From NCBI GenBank assembly GCA_017509065.1, contig JAFWQM010000199.1:1-11900 (forward strand): a stretch of 11,900 bases of DNA, written 5' to 3'. The notes under the pieces were generated by a model. It ran no database searches. It saw only the letters and a list, made by a program, of their open reading frames with translations, and was not told where the DNA came from. The position numbers and the translations under genes were made by a program. Below, piece after piece: positions 6,268-11,900 of the stretch. The DNA is from Clostridia bacterium. GTDB lineage: Bacteria; Bacillota_A; Clostridia; Christensenellales; Aristaeellaceae. Position 1 is the first letter of the stretch, and each line of letters begins with the position of its first letter.

Positions 6268-7010
6268 ATGACAGAATTTCGTACAATGATCAATGGCGTC
6301 CCAGTGACTGCGTATTACAGCCAACGGACTATAGATAGCGTATTTTTGCCCCTTCTACACCATCTGACTGCACTTCAACAGCAGAAAGGGAAGCGGGTTC
6401 TGGTTCTATTGGCTGCACTGCCGGGATGCGGAAAAACCACGCTGGGATACTTTTTGGAAAAGCTATCCAGAGAGCGGCAAGACCTTGTGCCGATCCAAGC
6501 AATCGGGATGGATGGCTTTCACAAGAGACAGGACTATTTGAAAAGCCATTTTGTACAGGTGGGCGGACAGCGAGTTTCCATGGTGGAGATCAAAGGGGCC
6601 CCCATCACATTTGATTTACAGCGGCTTACGGAAAGCATACAGCGGGTAGCTGCCGGAGAAAAATGCGGTTGGCTTACTATGACCGAATGCTTCATAATCC
6701 GGTGGAAAACGCTTTGCAAGTAGAAGAAAACATTGTCCTGTTGGAAGGGAATTACCTGCTGCTTGGCGAAGATGGATGGCGGGATTTATCCGCCTATGCG
6801 GACTGCACCGTCTCCATAACCGCGGATGAAGCCCTGCTCAGATCCCGTCTGATTGACAGAAAAATCAAAACCGGGGTAGAAGAAGAAAAGGCGATCCATT
6901 TTGTGGATTTCAGCGATATGCCCAACGTGCACTTGTGCCTGCAGAACACGATGAAGGCGCATTTTACATGGAAAATGGATAATGCAGGCGAATGTTGTCT
7001 GCAGGAATAG
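6268..7010 (+). pseudogene. P-loop nucleoside/sugar kinase family gene, frameshifted
   Basis: The two reading frames together give a protein of about 247 residues of the uridine kinase/pantothenate kinase-like nucleoside and nucleotide kinase family. LPGCGKTT (residues 51-58, Lys56) is the Walker A loop and GMDGFHKRQDYL the substrate-side motif. The first frame is good to GEKCGW (Trp at 6670-6672); the protein then continues one frame over with YYDRMLHNPVE and VLLEGNYLLL up to the stop at 7008-7010. Only CT separates the Trp codon from TAC, as if one base of a proline codon were lost. So the gene is broken, unless this is a sequencing error. The ATG at 6268 is close to AGGAG (6260-6264). Immediately upstream lies the transposase fragment, so its native promoter has probably been replaced. 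Confidence 0.85.
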
Positions 7011-7026
7011 AGAAAAGGATGAAATC

Positions 7027-7647
7027 ATGGATCTGTCTCAATATCAGGACAAAATCGTCCGCGTGGTAGATCAGGATGGACGTTCATTCACGGGGATAGC
7101 ATCTGCCTACCCGTCTGAATACGGGCTTCATGAATTTGACCGCGAAGAGGAAAGCGTCAAGCTCAACGATTATCAGCTCTTTGAATCGGACATTGCCACA
7201 ATCGAGGAGCTGTCCGGTTTTTCCATTCTCCGGGCCACGGAAACCTGGCAGCAGGCGGGAGCCTATTATGTCCGCATCCAGGCCATGGCGAAAAAGCACC
7301 ATATTCCCCTCCGCCAGGAATTCGATGAACATGACGGCCCGGATACAAAATACGTCGTGATTACGGACAACGATTTTCCGATCGCTACGGCGCGGATGTA
7401 TCCGTTGGATGCTCACAGTATGATGATCGGGCGTGTGGTCGTGCTGCCGGAGTACAGGCACATGGGAATCGGAACCATGGTCGTCAATGAATGCGAAACC
7501 TGGGCCGAGGAGCTTGGTTTCAGCAAAGCTGTCGTCGAGAGCCGGGAAAATAAAATTGCCTTCTATGAACAGATGCTCTATGAAGTTTGCGGCGAAGCTG
7601 TGGACGGGGAAACCTTTCGCTGCGTCAGAATGGAGAAACAATTATGA
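7027..7647 (+). CDS. Sm-like domain fused to GNAT acetyltransferase
   Basis: A 206-residue two-domain protein. Residues 1-62 look like a small Sm/LSM-like beta barrel (DKIVRVVDQDGRSFTGIAS, then LFESDIATIEEL). Residues ~75-203 are a GNAT N-acetyltransferase: VVVLPEYRHMGIGTMVV contains the acetyl-CoA RxxGxG loop (Arg144-Gly149) and ENKIAFYEQM is the usual C-terminal motif. It uses acetyl-CoA to acetylate an unknown amine. AAGGA (7015-7019) stands seven bases before the ATG at 7027, which I prefer over an in-frame ATG inside the kinase gene. The stop overlaps the next short ORF. The Sm-like part may bind RNA or simply mediate assembly; that is not shown. Confidence 0.85.
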   Translation: MDLSQYQDKIVRVVDQDGRSFTGIASAYPSEYGLHEFDREEESVKLNDYQLFESDIATIEELSGFSILRATETWQQAGAYYVRIQAMAKKHHIPLRQEFDEHDGPDTKYVVITDNDFPIATARMYPLDAHSMMIGRVVVLPEYRHMGIGTMVVNECETWAEELGFSKAVVESRENKIAFYEQMLYEVCGEAVDGETFRCVRMEKQL

Positions 7648-7751
7648 AAACCATGTTCAATCATCACGATATTACCCGCGATGCCTGTATCTCCATGTCA
7701 GCAGTATCGGCGGATTTGACCGATATGATGGAGAACTGGAAGAATGAATAA
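7644..7751 (+). CDS. Small 35-codon ORF overlapping the GNAT stop
   Basis: The ATG overlaps the acetyltransferase TGA (ATGA), and the 35-residue product (begins MKTMFNHHDITRDACISM, ends MENWKNE) stops 16 bases before the next gene. The length, tight coupling and mixed polar composition fit either a small protein or the N-terminal stub of a lost gene. There is no membrane segment and no motif I recognise. The single Cys15 may be of interest given the redox setting. Confidence 0.4.
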   Translation: MKTMFNHHDITRDACISMSAVSADLTDMMENWKNE

Positions 7752-7767
7752 GGAGGACTGAGCTGAA

Positions 7768-8199
7768 ATGAGCACGGCCATCGTTTACTATTCCAAGCAT
7801 CACGGCAACACAAAAAAGCTGCTGGATGCCATCGCTGAAAAGCATCCCGTGACGCTCATTGATGTGACGGCGCAGCCAGACGCTGATTTGTCTGGATATG
7901 AGCGCATCGGCTTTGCTTCCGGCATTTACTACAGCGCTTTCGCCAAGCAAATCATCTCTTTTGCGAATGCGCATCTCCCCGAGAGAAAGGATGTTTTCTA
8001 CATCTACACCCACGGCGCGCCGAAGGGCGATTTTCTGAAAGCCATGCGTGAAATCGCCGATAAAAAGCATTGCCGGGAAATCGGGGAATACCGCTGCCAG
8101 GGGTTTGATACCTTTGGCCCATTCAAGCTGGTCGGCGGCATTGCCAAGGGGCATCCTACGGAGGAAGAGATCAAAGGCGCTGTGACGTTCTATCAGTAA
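7768..8199 (+). CDS. Flavodoxin family protein
   Basis: A 143-residue flavodoxin of the short clostridial type. YYSKHHGNTKKL (residues 7-18) is the FMN phosphate loop, ASGIYYSAF the first FMN-contact region and YIYTHGAPKG the second, and the C-terminus GFDTFGPFKLVGGIAKGHP is typical of this subfamily. AAGGAGG (7750-7756) precedes the ATG by eleven bases. It is not a close copy of the flavodoxin at 5194-5664: the loops and C-terminal region differ. It acts as a low-potential electron carrier or as part of a reductase; the partner is unknown. It forms a run with the acetyltransferase before it and the peptidase 52 bases after it. Confidence 0.9.
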   Translation: MSTAIVYYSKHHGNTKKLLDAIAEKHPVTLIDVTAQPDADLSGYERIGFASGIYYSAFAKQIISFANAHLPERKDVFYIYTHGAPKGDFLKAMREIADKKHCREIGEYRCQGFDTFGPFKLVGGIAKGHPTEEEIKGAVTFYQ

Positions 8200-8251
8200 T
8201 TGTGATGGGCAAGCTGCTTTTTCATGAAACAACAAAAAAGGAGCGACTAAA

Positions 8252-10240
8252 ATGAAGAAGATTGGCCTGGATACCTTTATGGATTTTCGGATGCTTTCCT
8301 CCCTGAACCTTTCCCCGGATGGTGGGAAGCTGGCCTACATGCTGACGGGCATCGACCGGGAAAAGAAGAAATATGTCAGCCGCCTGCGCCTACGCATCGG
8401 AAACGATGACCGGCCCATGGTCAGCGACGGCAAAATCGGGGAATTCTTTTTTGAGGATGCGGAGCACATCCTGTTTGCCACAGACAAGCGGGACGAGAAG
8501 AAAAAGGAAAAGGATGAGGAAGAAAAGGGCGCTTCCACGGTGCTGTATCGGTTGCCCCTTACCGGCGGTGAAGCGGAAAAGGCCTATGAGCTTCCGTTGG
8601 ACGCGGGCGGCTTCAAACTGCTGCCAGACGGCAATTTGCTGATGACCGGAGAAATCAGCACGGAGAACCCTGATCTGTATCTTCTCACCGGCGACAAAAA
8701 GAAGAAAGCGCTGGAGAAGATCGGCGAAGAAAAGGACTACGAGGTACTGACGGAATCTCCCTTCGTGTTCAACGGCAGGGGACTGATCCAGGGGAAGCGC
8801 AGCGCGCTGTTCCTCTATCACGTGAAAGAAAACAAGCTTCGCCGCCTGACCGCAAAACATATGGACGTGGGCGCCTTCCGCATTCACGGGAAGGACGTTT
8901 ATTTCAGCGGCGTCAATTTCCGCAATCGCCGCCCCAATCGGGACTGTCTGTACCGCCTGGATCTGGAAACGGGCAAAACGGAGCAAGTGCTGGGACCTCG
9001 CTTGCTGATTTATGCCATCGAGTTCATCGGGGACACACTGGTGGTGATCGGCGCGGACGGCAAGCGCTTCGGAGACAATGAAAACCCCTGCTTCTATACC
9101 CTTGATCCTCAATCAAAGGCACTGAAACTCCTTTGTGAAGCGGATGAAAGCCTGGGCAACGCCATGCTGACCGACGTGGAATACGGCGCTTCCCGCTTCA
9201 CCAAGGCAGCAGGCGATCATCTTTATTTCCCGGCGCTGGATCGGGACGGCTGCAAGCTGAAGCGCATCGGCCTGGACGGCAAGATCGAAACCGTCGTCTC
9301 CACGGATGGCATCCTCAGCGATTATGACGTGCATGACGGCAATATCTTCTTTGCAGGCATGCTGGACATGAAGCTCCCGGAGCTCTACCAGACGGAAAAG
9401 GACGGCAATCACTGTCTGACCACGTGGAACGATGATGTGCTGAAGGACACCTACGTGGCCCAACCCCAGCCGATCATGGCAGAGCTGGACGGCGAGGAGA
9501 TCGACGGCTGGGTATTGCTGCCGGAGAATTATGACCCCAGGAAAAAGTATCCCGCCGTGCTGGATATTCACGGTGGGCCCAAGTGCGCCTACGGCCCGGT
9601 GTTCTTCCATGAAATGCAGGCCTGGGCGGCGAAGGGATACATCGTGTTCTTCTGCAACCCCCATGGCTCGGACGGTAGAGGGAACGCCTTCTCTTATCTG
9701 GACCTGCAATGGGGCAGCATTGATTACCGCCAGATCATGGCCTTCACGGACAAGGTGCTGGAAACCTATCCAGCCATTGACACCAAGCGGCTGTGCTGCA
9801 CAGGCGGCTCCTACGGCGGGTACATGAGCAATTGGATTTTAGGGCGCACAGACCGCTTCTGCTGCATTGCCACCCAGCGCAGCATTGCCAACTGGGTGTC
9901 CATGTACGGCATCAGCGACATCCCGCCCATCTCCAACTTTGAGGTGTGCAGCGCCGATCCCTATTCTGAAAAAGGCTTCGCGGAGATGTGGGATGTATCC
10001 CCCTTAAAATACGTGCGAAATGCGAAGACCCCCACGCTCATCATCCACAGCGAAGAGGATCACCGCTGCCCCATCGCCGAGGGCTATCAGTTGTATACCG
10101 CCCTGGTATACCTACGTGTCCCGGCCCGGATGGTGGTTTTCCATGGTGAAAATCACGAGCTCTCCCGCACCGGCAAACCGGCCCACCGCCTCCGCCGCCT
10201 GGAGGAAATCACCGGCTGGTTTGACAAGTACACATCCTGA
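8252..10240 (+). CDS. S9 family prolyl oligopeptidase-like peptidase
   Basis: A 662-residue serine peptidase of the S9 acylaminoacyl/oligopeptidase type. Residues 1 to ~400 form a beta-propeller that restricts access to short peptides; the C-terminal alpha/beta hydrolase domain carries GGSYGG with Ser520, EEDHRCP with Asp603 and GENHELS with His635, a complete catalytic triad. The oxyanion region DIHGGP and the DGWVLLP stretch are also present. There is no signal peptide, so it is cytoplasmic and probably trims peptides. AAGGAG lies eight bases before the ATG. An odd Lys/Glu-rich loop (residues 79-92) sits between propeller strands. It has no clear functional link to the redox genes. Confidence 0.95.
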   Translation: MKKIGLDTFMDFRMLSSLNLSPDGGKLAYMLTGIDREKKKYVSRLRLRIGNDDRPMVSDGKIGEFFFEDAEHILFATDKRDEKKKEKDEEEKGASTVLYRLPLTGGEAEKAYELPLDAGGFKLLPDGNLLMTGEISTENPDLYLLTGDKKKKALEKIGEEKDYEVLTESPFVFNGRGLIQGKRSALFLYHVKENKLRRLTAKHMDVGAFRIHGKDVYFSGVNFRNRRPNRDCLYRLDLETGKTEQVLGPRLLIYAIEFIGDTLVVIGADGKRFGDNENPCFYTLDPQSKALKLLCEADESLGNAMLTDVEYGASRFTKAAGDHLYFPALDRDGCKLKRIGLDGKIETVVSTDGILSDYDVHDGNIFFAGMLDMKLPELYQTEKDGNHCLTTWNDDVLKDTYVAQPQPIMAELDGEEIDGWVLLPENYDPRKKYPAVLDIHGGPKCAYGPVFFHEMQAWAAKGYIVFFCNPHGSDGRGNAFSYLDLQWGSIDYRQIMAFTDKVLETYPAIDTKRLCCTGGSYGGYMSNWILGRTDRFCCIATQRSIANWVSMYGISDIPPISNFEVCSADPYSEKGFAEMWDVSPLKYVRNAKTPTLIIHSEEDHRCPIAEGYQLYTALVYLRVPARMVVFHGENHELSRTGKPAHRLRRLEEITGWFDKYTS

Positions 10241-10251
10241 TCTGTCATTAA

Positions 10252-10527
10252 AGCGGCTGCGAACAGCAAAAAAAACCATTTCACGGCAAGTTCTGCGGCG
10301 AGGCGTGGGATGTCGTCAGTCGGTATGTCTACACAGCACTGCAGGGTGGCTCCATCATGAAAGAATGGACAAACGACGATCGCGTCATGATCACCTGCTG
10401 TAACGACGGTACGAGGCCAGTTATCTTTAAGATCGAGCGTATCGACATCCCAGAAACTGACGAGAAGCAGGAGTGGCTGGCAAAGCAGGATTTCAGAAAC
10501 ACGGCCGAAGATGCCTATACAGGCTAA
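10252..10527 (+). pseudogene. Unrecognised coding remnant without a good start
   Basis: After a TAA at 10249 one frame stays open for 91 codons and looks coding: KPFHGKFCGEAWDVVSRYVY, then RVMITCCNDGTRPVIFKIER near the middle. The first ATG is at 10357, which would give only 56 residues and discard the protein-like sequence before it, and no strong ribosome site precedes it. A 5'-truncated gene that joined the end of the peptidase region is the simplest reading. A genuine 56-residue protein starting at 10357 is the alternative. The stop TAA overlaps the AAGGAGG of the next gene. I do not recognise the family. Confidence 0.5.
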
Positions 10528-10541
10528 GGAGGAGTATGGAC

Positions 10542-11150
10542 ATGAAGATCAAACCTGAAATAATGGAATGGACAAGAGCGCCGAAGCACTTCTCAGTCAC
10601 GGAGGAGCGCGTGGAGATCATCACGGAGCCACATACGGATCTGTGGCAGCGCACTTATTACCATTTCCGCAATGATAATGCTCCGGCGCTTCAGATGAAA
10701 ACCAGCGAGAAGTATTTCTCCTTTGTGGTGAAGACGGAATTCGACACCAAGGTACGCTATGACCAGAGCGGAATCATCATGTATCTGGACAGCGATAACT
10801 GGCTGAAGGCCGCGATGGAGTATGAAAATGATCAAATCCAGCGGCTTGGCAGCGTCGTGACCAATAATGGCTATTCCGACTGGGCATCGGTTGATGTGGA
10901 TGCTTCCATCAAATCGGCGTGGTTCCGGCTCAGCCGCAGGGAGGATGATTTCTGCGTTGAATATTCGGATGACGGCGTTCGGTTCAAGCAAATGCGCATC
11001 TGCCATATGTTCAATGTACAGGATGAGATTCAGTTCGGTATTTACGCCTGCAGTGCAGAGAATGGCTCTTTCACAGCAACCTTTACCAATATGGAAATGA
11101 CAGAGTGCCAGTGGAAGGCACACGATGGACAGCAGCCGGACATAGAGTAA
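10542..11150 (+). CDS. DUF1349 family protein
   Basis: A 202-residue protein of the DUF1349 family, a concanavalin-like beta-sandwich related to yeast REE1. RTYYHFRNDNAPAL, GIIMYLDSDNWLKAAMEY, SVVTNNGYSDW and FRLSRREDDFCVEYSDDG follow the strand order of the family. I prefer the ATG at 10542, nine bases after AAGGAGG (10526-10532), to the one at 10536, which lies too close. The lectin-like fold suggests carbohydrate or ligand binding, but no activity is established. It leads into the truncated reductase 17 bases downstream. Confidence 0.85.
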   Translation: MKIKPEIMEWTRAPKHFSVTEERVEIITEPHTDLWQRTYYHFRNDNAPALQMKTSEKYFSFVVKTEFDTKVRYDQSGIIMYLDSDNWLKAAMEYENDQIQRLGSVVTNNGYSDWASVDVDASIKSAWFRLSRREDDFCVEYSDDGVRFKQMRICHMFNVQDEIQFGIYACSAENGSFTATFTNMEMTECQWKAHDGQQPDIE

Positions 11151-11167
11151 AAAAAGAGGGTTTCAAT

Positions 11168-11338
11168 ATGAAAAACCTTGGCTTTGGCATGATGCGGCTC
11201 CCGGTCAAAAACGGCGATCCTACAGACTTTGACTTTGAACAGCTGAACCAGATGGTGGACGCTTTTCTGGCGGCTGGGTACACCTATTTCGACACCAGCT
11301 TTGTTTACAGTAAGTCAAAGATATATAACCGAAACTAG
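11168..11338 (+). pseudogene. Aldo/keto reductase, truncated after 47 residues
   Basis: MKNLGFGMMRLPV and AAGYTYFDTSFVY are the first two strands of an aldo/keto reductase of the iron-sulfur-containing type, normally about 370 residues. Asp42 and Tyr47, part of the Asp-Tyr-Lys-His active set, are present; Lys and His are lost. After the Tyr47 codon (11306-11308) the frame runs into AT-rich unrelated sequence and stops at 11336-11338. The first part has a normal ATG with GAGGG upstream. It is an inactive stub left by a deletion or insertion at about 11309. Confidence 0.85.
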
Positions 11339-11341
11339 CAA

Positions 11342-11363
11342 GGAAATAGGCTATCCTATTTCC
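11342..11363. repeat. Perfect 9-base hairpin at the breakpoint
   Basis: GGAAATAGG (11342-11350) pairs perfectly with CCTATTTCC (11355-11363) around CTAT, just after the reductase stub stop. On the plus strand ATTCAAACGGTTTTATTG follows, so terminator activity would be weak. Its place ~35 bases after the junction makes an insertion-related structure possible. Confidence 0.6.
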
Positions 11364-11462
11364 ATTCAAACGGTTTTATTGTTATTTCTGAATATTGGTA
11401 GTTCATGCTTCATGCCTACACAACATATAAGCGATTTTGGCGCTAAGTCGAAATAAAAACGA

Positions 11463-11499
11463 GTTAGCCCCGAAAACGATGGTCGTTTCCGGCGCTAAC
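11463..11499 (-). terminator. Terminator-like hairpin for the minus-strand regulator
   Basis: GTTAGCCCCGAAAACGA (11463-11479) and TCGTTTCCGGCGCTAAC (11483-11499) pair at 15 of 17 positions around a three-base loop. On the minus strand CTCGTTTTTATTT follows, a good T-run, so this probably ends the transcript of the TetR-like gene whose stop is about 165 bases upstream. Confidence 0.7.
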
Positions 11500-11559
11500 T
11501 TCAGTTATTGTTGCTTTCTTCGCTGCATGATTTCACTTTTGAGGAACAGTTTGTATTTT

Positions 11560-11580
11560 GCATCCTTACGAATAGGATGC
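11560..11580. repeat. Perfect 7-base hairpin
   Basis: GCATCCT (11560-11566) pairs with AGGATGC (11574-11580) around TACGAAT. It is one of four hairpins within the gene-less stretch 11339-11664, which otherwise holds no reading frame I can support and is AT-richer than the genes around it. Confidence 0.6.
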
Positions 11581-11594
11581 AGCTTAATAAAATC

Positions 11595-11622
11595 GGGATG
11601 CCGTCACGAATGACGACTTCCC
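11595..11622. repeat. Stem with inner CGTCA/TGACG hairpin
   Basis: GGGA (11595-11598) pairs with TCCC (11619-11622) and, inside a small internal loop, CGTCA (11602-11606) pairs with TGACG (11611-11615) around CGAA. On the plus strand AATTCTTTTA follows. Function is unclear; it may be a weak terminator or a protein-binding site. Confidence 0.45.
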
Positions 11623-11664
11623 AATTCTTTTATGTATGCGAGATTCTTTCTCGTGATTCTTTCC

Positions 11665-11900
11665 TTATTGTGTTTGCCGAGCAAGCGAAAAGAGGCCAGT
11701 CAGTTCCTTGCCACTTTCTTGCATGCCCCGCTTGATCCATTCAAGCATCCACCCGTAAATACCGTATGCCCAGAAAGATTTCATGTAGGCTTCCAGGTTC
11801 TGCATTTCCGGAGTGATCTGAATCGTGCTTATGATCGTTTCCATCATGATGGAGGACATACCTGCATGATAGAGCGTGGTATAAAAATCCCTGTGATCCC
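11665..11900 (-). CDS. TetR-like regulator, C-terminal part, cut by window edge
   Basis: The minus-strand frame is open from the window edge (11898) to the stop at 11665 and gives 77 residues, DFYTTLYHAGMSS at the edge and then FWAYGIYGWMLEWIKRGM before a short tail. This is the C-terminal ligand-binding domain type seen in TetR/AcrR-like regulators of Bacillota (TetR_C_8/DhaS-like). The DNA-binding half lies beyond the window. The frame continues upstream of the internal ATG at 11859, so that ATG is not the start. It points towards the truncated reductase; TetR genes are often next to reductases they control, but here that partner is broken. The hairpin at 11463-11499 is its likely terminator. 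Confidence 0.75.
   Translation of the reverse strand, partial: DHRDFYTTLYHAGMSSIMMETIISTIQITPEMQNLEAYMKSFWAYGIYGWMLEWIKRGMQESGKELTGLFSLARQTQ

Noticed and set aside
8390..9112. A 240-codon minus-strand reading frame within the S9 peptidase gene.
   Set aside because: The peptidase covers it completely with family motifs; it is a mirror frame of GC-rich codons.

Overview
The window reads as a chromosomal stretch of an anaerobic, low-oxygen-adapted member of the Bacillota, most likely a gut or rumen Clostridia. The basis is the strong AGGAGG-type ribosome sites, the set of protein families (OhrR-like MarR regulator, thioredoxin-type glutathione peroxidases, TM-type nitroreductase, flavodoxins, radical SAM protein, Sm-like/GNAT fusion) and the moderately GC-rich codon use. 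No RNA gene or CRISPR array was seen. A genus cannot be assigned from the sequence alone.

Positions 1-459 are non-coding: a ~150-base nested palindrome, an 82-base repeat with two hairpins, and a sigma-A-like promoter. From 460 to 5664 eight genes run on the plus strand with short gaps or overlaps: an OhrR-type peroxide-sensing regulator, a glutathione peroxidase (Gpx) overlapping it by ATGA, a Pr6Pr-type membrane protein, a radical SAM enzyme with extra C-terminal cysteines, a second Gpx paralogue, a nitroreductase-fold flavoprotein, a CPYC glutaredoxin-like protein and a flavodoxin-fold protein. This looks like a peroxide and thiol redox operon: a thiol switch senses organic peroxide, two Cys-based peroxidases remove it, and a glutaredoxin-like protein and flavoproteins could supply electrons. 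The jobs of the membrane protein and the radical SAM enzyme are unknown, and they are the least explained part of the window.

A second copy of the 82-base repeat lies at 5753-5833, just after the flavodoxin gene, so the operon is bracketed by direct repeats. Next come decayed sequences: a short minus-strand coding remnant and an IS1182-type transposase fragment ending just before a P-loop sugar/nucleoside-type kinase gene, which carries a one-base frameshift. From 7027 to 10240 the plus-strand genes are a Sm-like/GNAT fusion, a 35-codon overlapping ORF, a second flavodoxin and a complete S9 family peptidase with a visible Ser-Asp-His triad.

The right end is again broken: an unrecognised coding remnant without a good start (10252-10527), a DUF1349 protein, and an aldo/keto reductase cut off after 47 native residues. 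An AT-richer, hairpin-rich gap and the C-terminal part of a minus-strand TetR-like regulator running off the window follow. The whole gives the picture of an accessory region of redox and detoxification genes shaped by IS-associated rearrangement.
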